From: Paragonimus westermani
Lineage: Eukaryota; Platyhelminthes; Trematoda; Plagiorchiida; Troglotrematidae
Assembly (NCBI GenBank): GCA_008508345.1
Contig: QNGE01001706.1
Span: 26,035-90,034 of the forward strand
DNA: 64,000 nucleotides
Direction of reading: 5' to 3'
Under the pieces are notes generated by a model that worked only from the letters and a program-made list of their open reading frames with translations, did not search any database and had not been told where the DNA came from. Shown in pieces: positions 33,841-48,200 of the stretch; position 1 is the first letter of the stretch, and the number at the start of each line of letters is the position of its first letter. The translations under genes and the position numbers were made by a program.

Positions 33841-34090
33841 AATGTCCCGTGGGACAAGGAATGCAACGTAAACCTTCCAAGGTCTAATTGACGAAGTACC
33901 ATGTGGCTTTGATTTCGCTCATCCCTACATCGATGATATAATAACTGACAGCCGCAGCCCCCCAGGAACACCGTGCATATTTATTTCAAATTTTCCAGCG
34001 TCTGACTGCTTTCGGTAATGTTATAAATCCTGCCAAGTGTCAGTTCGACGTCTCATCACTGGACACCATATCAGCTCAACTGGAGCACAC
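33841..34090 (+). mobile_element. Ty3/gypsy reverse transcriptase remnant
   Basis: Decayed plus-strand frames read TFQGLIDEVPCGFDFAHPYI followed by the catalytic Asp-Asp (TAC ATC GAT GAT, 33926-33937). After a frameshift comes QRLTAFGNVINPAKCQFDVS and SSLDTISAQL. These are the RT palm and thumb blocks of Ty3/gypsy elements (usual form TFQ..IDEVL.GLDF...Y.DDI and NP.KC.F). It differs clearly from the element at 53.5-56.8 kb, whose motif is YGDD, so it belongs to another gypsy lineage. No LTR, RNase H or integrase remains. Confidence 0.82.
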
Positions 34091-36188
34091 ATCCGCTTGC
34101 CGTGACTGTGGCTGCTATCGGATATTTCCCTTAACTCATTTCGATACGTCATTTTGGTAGTTCCATTGACGTGGCTAACTGTATGACCTCTGAGCAGATG
34201 GCAGAACTGGCAATCACAGCACCATGGTGTGAGCCCGGGTGGTTGTTTCAAAATGCAGGGCAGTATTTGACAGATTAGTGCCACCTGTAACTGACATACA
34301 TAGGCTGGACCGATCGCCAGCTACGAAGCATGGTCGTGGATCACATTGCGTAGTGGATCGCGATGAAGGTCACAGAAACATGACGTCATCACCTCGCGAA
34401 GAAACAGGGAGTCTGTGTCGTCTGTTGCACGTCATATTCCGGTGGCGCAACATCAGTGTGATCCCACGTCGGCACTTCGCGTTATCTACTTAACGTCACA
34501 CAGGTGAACACTGCGCTGTGCTAGAGCGGTTGCAATCCGGAAGTTCGAACCCGTATTGTATGTTCAGAAACGACTGTTTTTAGGGTTGTGGCTACCTTGG
34601 TAATGACTGATTGTGCAATCTGACTATTGGTTTTCTCTGGTATCTTGTTCGCTTTCTCATGCTGATATATGAATGGTCTGTAGTATACACTCGTGAAGAT
34701 GCTGCGAAATTTGTCCGGACATAAATCGTGCAATGTCAGCCCGCTGTGTTTTTTATTCAGATTCCTGATGGAAAAGAATGTTTCAAATCTCAGAGCTAGT
34801 CAATGAAATGGTTAAATCAATGTTTTGGATGTTTATTGTTGAGACTTGCATACAAGCCTAGGGTAGTAGCGTTCATGGGGACCGTGTCCTGTTCCGTACA
34901 CTTGCCTCTGCTTTCTGTACAGACCCAGCAGCCCTGTTAAGCTTCGTTACACTGCATTTTGTTCTGAAATTTCTTGTCTCCCTTTTTTCCCAAGAATCTG
35001 AATCATGAATTCGCATGATTTAGAGGTGTACCCAAACAGGATTTTTTTTAAGTTTCTACTGCTCAATCACATTTACATTGCATATCGATAGTCTATGCTT
35101 ATCGGATGGCTTTTGGACGGTAAATTTGGACCGGCTAATGCCATTTTGTCGCAAGCACCGTAGCGACTAACGTGCGGGCTAGCACTACCACGTTATGCGT
35201 ACAGCCACACAAAATACGTGGTTTACTCTCTTTTCACAGGCGACTTCTAATCACGCCACATTATCGATCTATGAGCATGTAGTTTCTAGGCAATTCTTGA
35301 AACAGTGTTCTGTTTGACCGCTTCCTCAGGGCAGAAAGAAGACAATGCGATATATTAACGTTTCATTTTACTCTAATCAATCACCAAAGTAAGACATTCC
35401 AGTTATGTATATCTTATAGATAGAAAACGGAGTAGTCATTGTGCATCAAGAGGAGAGTATTCGGGGGTTACGAATTCATTTCTTCACTATAAACCTACCG
35501 AAACCAGAAAAGTAACAAGTAACCTGGTCGATCCTCCTTCAAGCAGTCTTGTCTTAGCTTAGACGTTATGGCTCACAGCTTACGTATGTTCCATATGATT
35601 GTCATCATATCCGATGTTACGTATCAAGATATGGTTTGTACTTTGCACTATATAGGTGCAGAGTGCCCACTTAAGACTGCGGAGCTCTCCACCACACTCG
35701 TACCGAAACCACTCCCATTTGCCTATGGTTACGGGCATTGTTTACCGTGGGTGTTCCGTCATAGCTGGGGCCGTAGTGTACATTTATGTGTGAACATAGA
35801 CGTCACTTGGTTCAGAATTGACTGAATGAAACTTGAGAAACCACTCTTTTGGGCAGTATATATGTAACGGTTCATAAGGTGACATATCCTGCTTCTTTGT
35901 GCTCTATGATAATGATTGTCACAATGACAAAAAAGCTGGTCTGTTCAACACATTTTTCACCGTGGCTCTCTAAAAAGCACAAGTATGTGTATCAGCGTAG
36001 TGCTATATTATCAGAAATCCGATATTATACCGCAATTTCATCAACCATTTTGTCTGTCAACAAAAGACATGTTTCAGTACTGTCCAGAAATAGACCCACA
36101 AAACAAAGGATTCAGAATGGGTTTAACAAAGTTCCACAATATAGTATTGTATTGCTATCTTGTAGTAAACCATCCGAATCTGTTTTTA
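34091..36188. other. No gene seen
   Basis: This lies downstream of the synaptotagmin-like stop codon and includes its 3' UTR. Open frames at 35568-35825 (+) and 35849-36196 (+) have no recognisable motifs. A tRNA-like scrap (ggaagttcgaacccg) lies near 34540. Confidence 0.5.
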
Positions 36189-36292
36189 TCACATGACACC
36201 GTATAGTTTATGCCAACGGGCCACCCGTTGTCCTCTGGCACCGATGATCTCTTCCCAGTGTTCCTTCTCAATTTGTGAACTATTCTGATGGC
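36189..36292 (-). CDS. Synaptotagmin-like terminal exon
   Basis: The acceptor is GTTGTAG; two bases complete Gly. It then encodes HQNSSQIEKEHWEEIIGARG and RVARWHKLYGVM to TGA at 36189-36191. The Asn-Ser-Ser, His-Trp and Arg-Trp-His positions are the C-terminal marks of the synaptotagmin-14/16 C2B domain. Confidence 0.92.
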
Positions 36293-39200
36293 CTACAACA
36301 GATTTGGGAAGCAATAATTTGTAACACCATTTGGACAAGTTGAAAGTTTAAAGGCAAATACATTTACTAACTGGTTTGCACCAGTTGCCCAAATTTGTGA
36401 ACTACCTGTTCGAAAAAACGAATTATACAACGTTTCAAAGACAGCGGAAAGTTGTGATTAAACGCAAATATTTGCTTTCCGTGACTTCATATGTCCTCCT
36501 TAGTTTCACCATAGAGAAATGCTGTAAACGCTGACGTGACCCAGAAGAAGTTAATTTACATTCTGATTTGACACTGATCACAATCACGGCAGGCAATGAA
36601 ACAGCGTGAGGGAACCCTTGTGCATATGAGATTGGCTGACTATTTACTGTGCACAGTGTCTCAATTGACTCCGGCATAATGTTGCAATTACCGTCTCACT
36701 GGCAATATTGGTAGTCTTTCTTTAGATTGACAAGAGGTGTACTAACTGGAAACGTTAGTATACATTGTTCCTTGAACTTGCTGTGCTGGGGTCACAATCC
36801 AGCTTTTTGTTGTCACACTGCCGATTTCGTCCGTCGTTGTTTTCCCGAACTGCCTTTCTTAGGGAGCACATTTTCGACAAGTTATGCACACATTTCTTCC
36901 TTAGGAGACAGCACAATCAGAGTGTAGTTAACGGAAATGGTCTGTGCTACATTCTTCATTGGGCTTCACCTAGTCATTTCCTTCTTACTGTAGACCAGCG
37001 TCTCGATGTATCTCCATCCTTTCTCTCTTCTGACACAAACGGAACCAATTTACCCGGTTGTGGTTACGTGAAATTATTAGCTATCTTCGGTAGTTGTGAC
37101 TTAACGTGGTCTAATCGTATTTCTTGTGTGTTTACTATAGTTGGGCTCGTGACCTTTTATGTAAGTGGTTTTGATCTCTGACGGTTCCACGAAAGTAGTA
37201 TATAGAGTTTGTGTACGCTTATAATCTGCCGCTTTGCCTGCCTCTTATTTTTATCAGCTTCCCTGTGATGTGTTGACACTTTCCATCTTTCTCTCTTCAC
37301 ACTCATTTTGTTTACATTCGATATGTTTATATACAGTGTGTTATCCGGACATAATGGTGCTTGGGATGAATTCTTAGACGAACTTCCGTCAAGTGTGTCC
37401 CACCCCCGACACTTAGATTCCTCCCACCGTATTTCAACTACATCTATTTGATGTTCACTGAACCCACTCAATCGCCACATGTGGAGGCAAAACGCACCCT
37501 TTATCTCGTATCTTGCTCGCGTGTTCCATATCGAAACTAATGTATCTATTGAAGTGTTCTGTTGTGTTAGTGGTTCATTATTCTTTTGTCCCCTTCTAGA
37601 ATTCCAGTCGGGAATCTGCTATATGATGGCTTGCTTTCATAAAACTGTACTGCTAATGGATTTGTTAATATCCTCCATAATATGACAATGTTGACTGTTG
37701 ACTTTCAGGAGATCGAAATAATGACTTCACTTCAACGATCATCAATCATCCACCTTAGGCCAGTCACGTAATCCGACAAATTCTGTTTATTGAGGCATAA
37801 TTACCACCTGCAGTCTTCAATTCACTGTCTGTCGCAGACCATAAATCACTCTCCTGAATGAAAAGGCTGTCTCTATTCTATAGTTTGATACGTTATAATA
37901 GACGTGAGCACAATTTTCCAAGCTTGTTCTATTTTTGTCCTGTTTTCTTCCTACGTTTCACGATGCAGATGACATAACTATGGGAAGCGGAAGCATTATT
38001 CTGTAAAATCAGTCACATGGTCACAATACTCAGATTGCCCATTTTGGGTCTTGTGATTATATGCGCATCGGTACGAGTTTATTTCAGAATCAGGTTTCCC
38101 GCTAACGTATACAAACAGGCATACAGTATCATGATTTTTCGGCTGGGATCAGTTTGGTGTGTAATCCCACCCTCACATGATACTGTCCCACGCCGTAGTA
38201 ACTGCGCATGTGTCACGTTTGGACAATATAGCAACCTTTTTTCAGAACTCTGAACCTCTCATCTCCACATGATTTTGCTAAATGTGTATAGTCCAGCGTA
38301 CCGCTCACACTCTTCGCTTCCGTGTTTTGTCCTACTATCTTAATAGTCGCGGAATTGCAGCTGGTTAACAATATTGCATCGGTTTGGCTCTCCGACAAAC
38401 CGTCTATCAACTCTCGTTTATCATTGCTGTCACTGTAAAGAAACACCGCAACACTAATCTTCTTCAGTATGGAACCATTACTCATTTTTATGTGAGAATC
38501 ACGTGGTGGCTTATAACAAAACATTGAAGCTAACATACCGTCATAAGTTAGATTGTTATGTATAGTATGCTACCCTAATCGTGTCCCCCGGTCAGTTAAA
38601 ATTGTCTGATCCGATTGCCTCGTCTGATGTTCACGGTTCTCCATCGCGTAGTGCAACAACCTCCCTATCACAATGTGCTTTAGAGAAATCCGAATTCACT
38701 GAGAAGATGTACGCTGCCAGGGTGCGAATGAAACAAGACGCGTTCTACTTTTGCACAGAACAATTAAACCAGCGTGAGCAAAAACGCTCAGGGCACGCGC
38801 ATATGAATGCCCACCTTATGTGGTTGTGGTAGTAATAGACAGAGTGTAACCACCATCATCTTCCATTGTCCATCACTAACAAAACGATGGACCAGTAACA
38901 AGTCCAATGGGTTTTTGGTTTTTAACCTAACTGAAGAATCCCGATCATCGTGTTCTGACTAAAATTAACAGGACTTGTCTTGTTTTCCTCATGGACGATC
39001 AGACAAAGTGAAATTTATTCACAAGCGATTGCATACGATGCTTTAATTATGTTTAAGGTGAAGTCAATCGCTTCGTCTTACAGGCTTGAGGTTTTTATTT
39101 TCCCTGTTCGTCATGGCAAGACTGTGAGCCAATAATTAACTCTACTTATTACAACATTCTAGATGAAGGCTTCTTTCTGATATGAAAAGAATTTGACTTG

Positions 39201-42200
39201 ACTATGCGGCACGAAATAGGTGTTTTTGGCATGTGGCAATCATTATCTGTGCACACTCATCTGTTCTGATTAGTGGCGTTGCAATTCCCACGAGTATGCG
39301 CTTCTGGACTTCTCTCTTTAAGTTCGGGTTATGTTGGATGCGCCTCAATTATAAACGTGCACCTTATCGTTGCCTCAATCTAGGAGGTCTTGGTTTTCTC
39401 AGACTACAGTGTATGAACAATCTATCTGACTGCCAGACTTTATTCGTAACTTACCCATCACAAACTGTCCAATTTTCACCTTTTTCCCAGCGGTTCGCTT
39501 TGCAAACACAGTGATCGTCAAGCTCACGGTGTCAAGTTGTGTTTTTGTTATGTTAAACACGAAAGTCTCGTCAAACGAAGGATCACTCAATTTTTTGACC
39601 GGTTTCGTTTTGCACTCAGCCAGAGTTGTGTTGTCTTCTTTGTGGAGCTCCACATGTACGTAGGTTGCTGTCGGGGTTGATTTATAGAAGCACTAGAGGC
39701 AATTATTTTGCTATCAGAGGTAACTTCGAAGGGTAATTGGGATTAGTTACAGGCAAACAGTGAAAAAGAATTGGAATAGCCTGACAATTCATTTTTGCAA
39801 TCAGACCGGTTGATGGCACAAGGCAGAGGCAGCGGATGAGATTTGAACCAGCAATATTTTCTGTTACGAGCCGAAAGTCTCATCTACCAAGCTAGCGGTC
39901 CTGTGATCATCATTTGTGAATGGGCGGTCAACAATGTTTGTGTCATTCGTTCGTGCCATTTTTGGTGTGGGTGAATGTAGTTCACATCAGAATGGCAAGC
40001 TTTTTATTGGCTACAACCACAATAATTGGAAATGACAATTATGTGCTGTCCGGTGATACTCATTTCCAAAGTGAGATGAGTGTAGGACATTTATTGTAGT
40101 ACATTCGTTGAAAACCAGCTGGACAGTAGCAAAGAATAGAAATGGATTCAACCATATTTTCAGGCGCAAACAAGTTCACCGAAAGTGGTCTGCGTAACCG
40201 AAAATATGGCCATCCCCAGTGAGAAAAGATGAATTCTCTCCTCGAAATTTGTGATGTCACAATGACAGAGACTGACTATTAGTTACACAGGTACTAGTTT
40301 GGACCGTGGTTACTTTAAGTGTTTTCTGTCATAAAAACAGTTGAAAGCAACCTTACTGGTTAACACGCATTGGTCGGACATTATGGACCTATTGACGGAC
40401 TATCTGCCAACCCAGTCTGAACACAACAATCCACTGTTGGTTTTTTGTTTTACTGAAATCCGATACATGAAGGTAAACAGTACATGGTCGGGAATGATTT
40501 GAATAAATGAGGTGATTTGTAATAAATAAACTTCCCGACTTTGATGTTCATAACATTATCCGTTACTGTAATCTTTTGTCGGGTTGATGTCGTTAATTTT
40601 AGTCTCCCTTGATCTCGTTAAAAATTTACCGAAACGGGTGTCAAATCAAACCAAGCCATACCCAATTCAGAGAATAGTGCCAACAGATCAGATCTTTCAA
40701 CCTTTCAATCGCTTTCAAAACAACAAGTAGCTGCAACCTAGACTAGTGTCAAGAATTTATGACAATGAAATACCTCAGTCTACTTACGGATAACAAAGTT
40801 CTACCGAGACATTTTTTCTTGTTCTTCAAAAAAAACGTAAAAGATTGCACCAGTCGAAAATGAAAGTATCAGAAAGCCAAGTTAAGTGGGAAATGGTTGA
40901 CGCTACAGGACTGTTGACGAATCAGTTTTTTCTATCCGTAAATGTTCGACATCTAGTTAATCGCTGGATATTCAATATTTACTCTAGTTTCTTATTTACC
41001 AACACATTGTGTGAAAATGCAACGAAGCAGAACACAACGGATGAACAATGTCACATCATATATTATATATCTTTGAAAAATAAAATACCCTATGCTTATC
41101 ACAAACTTTCACCAGACGTATGACGGGTGGTTTTCAGAACTAACGTCACATTGATTAGACATGCTCAGGGGTAGTTAGTTTTCATCGCCCAATAGGGACC
41201 AAACGTGATTAGTGCATGGTGCAAACTTACCTGTGTGACCATTCCTAAATAATACCTTCCGCTGTATGCTAGCTGATTATCTCTAATGACTAACTGAACC
41301 AAGTAATCTGAGCATTGGCTACGACCGAACAACGGATCATCAAATATATCCGTGTGAATTTGTCTCTATCGAATAAGTGTTTTCATCCTCGTACACTACC
41401 GATTATATCCGAACTCGGCGAAAATGACCATTGCATATCATTGGTTGCTCCGAATTGATTTCCTCTTTGATCTGCTGTCATACCTTCGAAATTTCAACCC
41501 TAGATGAGATGATATCAGTAGGTCGGTGTAATCCTCTAGTTGGTGCGCACTATTAGTATAACTTTGACAAACAGACCGAGACAGGCGGTCATTAATGTGA
41601 GTTGACCTGAACACTTGTACACAACTACTTCGATTGATAAGAGGCTTATCCTGGGCTATCCGCTTGGTTTGATCGGAAGCTTTCACGATTAGCCATGCTT
41701 CATTAAGTTCTTGTAGCTTGAAGCATTGGTGATATGATGCTGACTGCTCGATCCACCTCTTTTAGTCGAACGAATAGCAACCGGTTTACGACCTATATCA
41801 ACACCGCCTTCCAAAACTGGAGAAAACATGACATCACTGAATCGTTCAGCCTAGAAGTTTCATAGACATATTTTTTCATTCATCTTCCTGAGATGAAACC
41901 CTCACTTATCGATTCACGCTCTACATTCCAGTCGGAATTTTATGTTCGATAGAATTATGTTGAATCAGGTAGACCACTGAAGAACATACGCGGGGATGAG
42001 CGGGAAGTGGTAACTAGACAAATGATCCGTACTCATCGAGGGTACTGTGGACGACATAAACAATATTAAGCGACAATAGCAAGGTACTTCATTAATACTG
42101 ATGAGTAGTCGGGGATTTGGTTTATATTCAACTTGAACGTCACTCAAATTTGGTCGAAGCGTTCGCATTCAGATAGACTTTCCAGCCAGCCTCTTTCGAA

Positions 42201-45200
42201 AAGAAGCACTAGACTCGAGTTTCGCTCTCATTAGAGCTCGTCACTAATGCATTTCCTTGCCACAGCCGGGATTTGAACTCCGGCCACGCGTTCATGAGGC
42301 AACCGTGTTGCCTACTGCGCCATTGACCTCATATTAGGCACGACCGATTTGTCAACTCTAAACGCTCAACCACTTTCGCTTGTGAGCAATGATCATTAAT
42401 ACTAATTAAGTACATGCCAAGTCCGAGGGAGAGAGAGACTGATGGTAGCATACTTCTTTACGGCTGATCCGTATGGGCTGAGCATTCCATACAATTTGCC
42501 TCATTATTTTCGGATAAACGATGTATATGACGTTATTATCTCTGTATATCCGTTACACTTCACATTTAGTGTGCGGTGTGTTATACCAACAGGCATACTC
42601 AGCCTAGGTAAGTGTGCCTCGACTTCCGAGAATGACCTCAACAGAAAAAACGGCAAAACTGGCATATACAACTTGGCCCGCAGCCCGCTCACAGTTGCCT
42701 ACAGTTATCAGGCGCCATTCTGGTAGATCAACAAATATCAGATCCAAATGGAAACAACTGTATACTACCGCAGAATTCAGTGCTATTGCCTGAGATGACC
42801 TTCATGCTGATACCAAATTCGGTCCGGTAGTTCAAAACACCCCGACTCACCACTGCCATTCCAATGGGTGATGATCGCCTCAAAATGCATTACAACACAT
42901 CGACCAGTAGTTCTCACTTGGTGGATTTCCTGGTGTATATTTATCTGCTGTGCATACTGTAAGAAGTCAAACTGTATCTGTAGAGTTTTTGCACCAACAC
43001 AGCCTCACTCTGCAATAAACTGAACGGGCTTCATGGTTTCTGTTTCCGGTGGAACCAATTTATTGTACGCATCACAGAAAGCTGCTGTAAGGAAGAAGTG
43101 TCGGAAGACGAATTGCCTATCCCCGATGTGATAATGTTTCACAGTGATAGGGAAATCGATAAAGGTCCTATATTTGTGATCGTATCTGAAGACCCCAAGT
43201 ATCCGTATCGGGTTGCTATTGGATCCTTCGAAACCAGTCTGGCAAGTAGTCCACATCACCAAAATCTTTACTTGTTTGACTAGTGTAACTCAAAGACCAC
43301 CTTTTGCGCACAATGGTGCCGACACGGCCCTGCATAACGTTGTGTGCAGAATACTATTTTACCACTATACTCAGACGTTAATAATGGGAGATTTCAATCA
43401 CCCGAAGCTAGACTTCAGTGCTGGAACCTCTTGTGATTGGGGGTTTCTTGGTGGCAGTAATGAAAGCCAGACTATTTCGACATGTCCAACACCATACGAG
43501 TTGGCGGATGGGCTAAACGCTGTCTTGTCCTGACTACATTCTTATTAACGAAGCTGATGTGATAACCAGTCCAAAGATCACAGCTCCGCTTGGTATTAGT
43601 AATCATGGGATAAATGAAATCAACTATCTACACGGAGCAAAGCAATATATTCCTCTAAAGACTGGTCTAAAAGCCTATCACGAAGTCAATTTCACAAAGA
43701 TGAAGAGGCAGCTTAACAAGGTTGAATGGCTTGACTCTTTTGCCACATTCAGCTCAGTAAATTACTAGCAGTTCACCGCTGGGGAAATCTCGGATGTATT
43801 TAAAAACCATGTCCCAATAGTGTTCCAGGCCTAGTGTTCCCGGCCTAGACGCCTACGGAGTAAAACTAGATGTTTGGTTACATTGAAATGCCTATTCGGG
43901 AACAGGTACCAACTAAAACAAATTGAACATGCGATTGTTGAGTACGTCATGTGACGCTATCTTATCACGACTGTTCTCAGACAGGACTGGTTTTGCTATC
44001 AACGCGGTCTTGCTTAAAAGCTGAAGGTGAATACCAAGCCTTTACACGGCGATGTTGCCACACAATGAGTACAGTTGGTATTTTACAACTGAAAACATCT
44101 GGTAGGTTTACCAAAACAGTTGCAGAAGCACTACGTAAATGTGCATAACTATTAGCCAGGGGCGATTTTCAAACACACCGGGAGTAACTTAGTCGAATTT
44201 CTCCAAATTTCAGTATCAAAAATCAGATTCAAATTAAACAACCTCCTTACTCACAAATCTCCCGGTCCACACTTGATATCCAACGTCTTTTTAGGAAGCT
44301 CCGCCACGAAATTATCCAAACCGCATACAGCACTTCGATCGCGCCTTGTCAACTGGCTGTTTGCGGAACTCCTGAAAGCACTATGCATTCACACCTATCT
44401 TCAAAGGTAGGTGCAGAGATGATCCAGCAAACTGTCTACCAACTAACGTTGTTTTTAGTGTTCTATAAAGTACTGGAGAGATTATTAGATAACTCTCTCT
44501 GCCCAACGTTGGAGACTTCCAAGTCATCACTAAGGCGAAACATGGGGTTCGTAGAGGAAACCCATGCGTTGCGTATCTGATGATTGCTCGTGTCGTTCGA
44601 ACGAAGTATGCTGACGCACTACCGGTCGTAGGCCTTTTCCGAGGGCGTTGACAGGGTTGGTCGCTCCCCCTGTTGCAGTAACTCGATATTTATAGTCTTA
44701 ATGAGCGCTGACTCATCTGGCTAGAAAATTATCTGAATGAACAGGTTCAACATCAAGGTGAATGGGCAGTCTTCAGTGATTGACCACCAACGGTGGTGTT
44801 CCACAAGGAACAATTTCAGCACACCTGCTGCTTATTCTTTTTGTTCCTGAACGACGGAGTATCGTTAAATCGCCGACGTTACTCTACGATGATGGTACAA
44901 AACCCTGACGAGTTCTAATAAACCTGGAGGATGTGATAATCTCACAAAGCGATTTAAACTGTCTAATTCCTTGTGGAAAGTAACGTGCCGTTCAGTACCA
45001 ATACGTGTAACGCCATACGTGTTTGTCATCGAAGTTTTACTGATTACTACTTTGGCTAAACAAATCTGTTCGTATCAGCTTGTGAGCAAGGCCTAGGGAT
45101 CATAGTGACAGAAATCTTGAATCTGTCTACAAAATGTGTTGCTATGGCCAAAAAGGCAACCAACTCTGAATCTCCCAGGAAGAATTTGTGGAAATTTCCA

Positions 45201-48200
45201 CCCGGAAGTTCGCCTCCATAATCCAAACACACATGGGACCCAACATACAGACCTGTTGTATTTAGCTTACGAAAGATTTGGCACTTATTGAGAGTGTTCA
45301 GAGATGGGCCACTAAAAGTATTATGGGGTTCAAGAAAATTTCAGTCCCGGAAGGACTGGGAGAATTAGGTCAATCCTCAGTGAATTATGAATACTTCAGG
45401 GGAGACCTAGTTCCTACCTACAAAATACTCCATACCCGGGGTCTTCCATTGGTTCCTCTCATCGCACTAGACAAGGATGAAAGTTTGAGAGGTCACTCGT
45501 TGAAACTGAGTGATGGAATACGTAGGTTACTCTATAGACAGAATTGCTTCGCAGCTAGCATCTGCTCACGCTAAAACGCATTACTCAACTCTGTGGTCAT
45601 GATTGAATCGGTTGAAACTGTTAAACCACTACCCGATTGGCACCTATTTGAGAGATAAGCAGCATTACAAGTTTGCTAACTGTTATACTAGCTCAGTCCC
45701 ATAGGTTACAAAATGCGCACCTCTGACTGGATACTTTTTCACTGCGTTTCGGTATTTGTTGCTGAACTGATTGCAACCAGCAGCCTCATTGAATTTACTT
45801 CTGTTTAAATCCACTCATTCTTTCTTCAAAGATACGGACCTTCCAGTAGAGAGACGGGAACACACGAGCAAAGATCTTTCTCGTTTCTGTAACAACCTGT
45901 GAACCTATGTATTCCGAAAATACAACTAAAAAATAAAGTGTGCTTGTGGACAAAAACTTGGATTGAGACTGCTGTCTGGAAGAAACCCAGTGATATATGA
46001 TAGTGTTCAATTCCAATTATACTACAATAAGGGAGGGTGTTTAGATGTACAAGTTGTTTATGTAGAAATCTTGATGCAATTCAGTGATCTTGTCAACGGG
46101 CAATTTGTGTGCATATCAAGACAGTGTCACTGCCTTGTTAACGGTCTAACCGTAAAGTGACGTCCTGATAAGTGCATATCGGTTTTCTGAAGAGTGCTGT
46201 AGATAATTCTTTCGAAGAAGTTGCTCCACTTGAGCTCCTTGTTCTTCGAGAATTTGGTGATACCGGAGCCAAACGTTTTTTGTCCAGGACAATTAGTTAT
46301 CCTTATACGCGTGAAGATAGTTTTTAACTTCCCTTAAGAGGATATTCGAAACACAGTTATCAGTTTAAGATTTCTGCATGAATTCCTCATCAACTTGATA
46401 TGTTTGAATTAGAGAACTGAATAAATTCAACGTGCACCTGTTCCACAAACGTTTTTTGCCACTATCAATTCTATGCAGTTAAAAGACAACCTGTAAGATA
46501 AGGACTGAACGACATTCAGAAGCTCTAAGAATTGAATATGCTCTATACCTTTTAAGAAGGAAAACTCTGGTTAGCTGTAGCAATCAGTTTCGGTTGGTGG
46601 TGCCTGAACACGCAAAAATAGTGTTTTGTCAGTATTCACTGATTCAGGGTTCATGACCAGCTGACGGAAATAATGAATATAAAGTCAAAATTTGTAATAA
46701 ATTCGGTCCAATATTGTGTAAAACACTTGCCAAATGAAGAAAAACCGGACATTTTTCTTCTAACCTTTATTTTGTTTCGTGAAACTGTTTGGAATTAGTC
46801 TTGTGTTAAGATGTTTTTTGCTTTGTGGTTTGTATTATGAACAAAACGATCAGAATGTCACCATATATCTTCACCACATGAAACTCCTTTGCAAAACCCT
46901 CGAGAAACCGACTTATCTCCTCGGACCGTCAGTCGCCTGATGTCATCTACCGATCTGTATGTCAGCATTCCCAAGTTGACCTGGTACGAGTGGAAAAGCT
47001 TTCATGCATCACATCCTGACGTTCACAAAGATTGTTGCGAAAACTAGGAAAACGGGACTGCAGACTAGCCTATGAAGTGAGAGTCCGAATACACATTGTT
47101 AACACCTTTCCTGAGTCTACACACCCGGTCCTGCAACGGATAACTACTGTTTTGGGAAGGTTACCGCAGTGGGATGGAGGATTATTCTGAGAGAAAGGAA
47201 TGTACAGCTGAAGAATCGATTACTTAAAAAGCTGATCAATTTGATAAAAATGGTCACAGGAGGAGGGTGGCCTATCGAATGAACATGTGGTACACTTCGA
47301 GAGCTCTAATCAGTTTGTTTGATAGCAGGGAGTAATTTCAGAACAAAGCGTGGTTATCGTGCAAAAGCTTTCAATTGGATGTTAGTAGAGGTGTTCAGCT
47401 TGGTACACGTTGAATTAAACAGTTGTGTTCGGAGACCGAAATATATACCATTGTACAGGCATGTTCAGCAATAACGCTCCTTTTGGGAAGAAACGCTCAA
47501 GAAGAAAACCCCATTTAAACAAAATTTATGAGATACGGAATATTAAACATTATAAAACTCATTTAAATAAACTAACCTCTCATAACCACACAAGAAAATT
47601 CTGGGTGCATGAAATAGGTGTAATATTTTCCAGGATGTGAACCCATGTCCATCCTTTCGGCCCATACTCAGTTGGCATACGTAGTAACCTTAGTATGAAT
47701 CATTACGTGTGTAAATCCGTTCTGAGATGATCGTCACATATCATCTTGGTAGTCTAAGACCTTAAACGCGATTGAATAATGCACCCAGTGTGAGACTTAC
47801 TCAACAGTAGCTTTGTTCCCTGAACCACGTTAAACCAACACCCACCAGGTGATTGCCAGGACAGGTGGACGCGGCTTTTCAGACATGAATGCTTCCAAAC
47901 TGGGATGCTTAAATTTGGTCACAAATCTCGTTTTGTAATCTAAACGCCTGGGTTTATTGACGTAACTAACGCAGCCGCAACAAGAACATAGGACACATCG
48001 GTCGAGAACTACAGAACGAAGTAGAATTTTTGACTCATTTTGCGATGCTTCCCGGAACAATGACTGGCTGAAGGGTGTTCAGTACACCGTAGTTTCTCTT
48101 GTGAACTTTTCTCACTCGATGTTGAGCATTAACTAAACAGCAGCTGCAGTTTTTTCATCTCTGGTAAGATTTCATGGTGAAAACCTACTCGATTCATTGC

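Noticed and set aside
37157..37480. 107-codon minus-strand frame as a possible extra synaptotagmin exon
   Set aside because: The flanking exons already join in phase with a contiguous C2 domain, so an insertion here would break the fold. No convincing acceptor was seen.
42097..42125. CTGATGAG in SINE tail complements as a hammerhead ribozyme
   Set aside because: No GAAA follows at stem II distance and no stem III or stem I pairing is possible, in this or the other SINE copies; the same holds for CTGATGAG at 11424.
43005..43262. 85-codon minus-strand frame with protein-like composition
   Set aside because: It is antisense to the CR1-like endonuclease region, whose plus-strand reading (ELPIPDVIMFHSDREIDKG) has family support.
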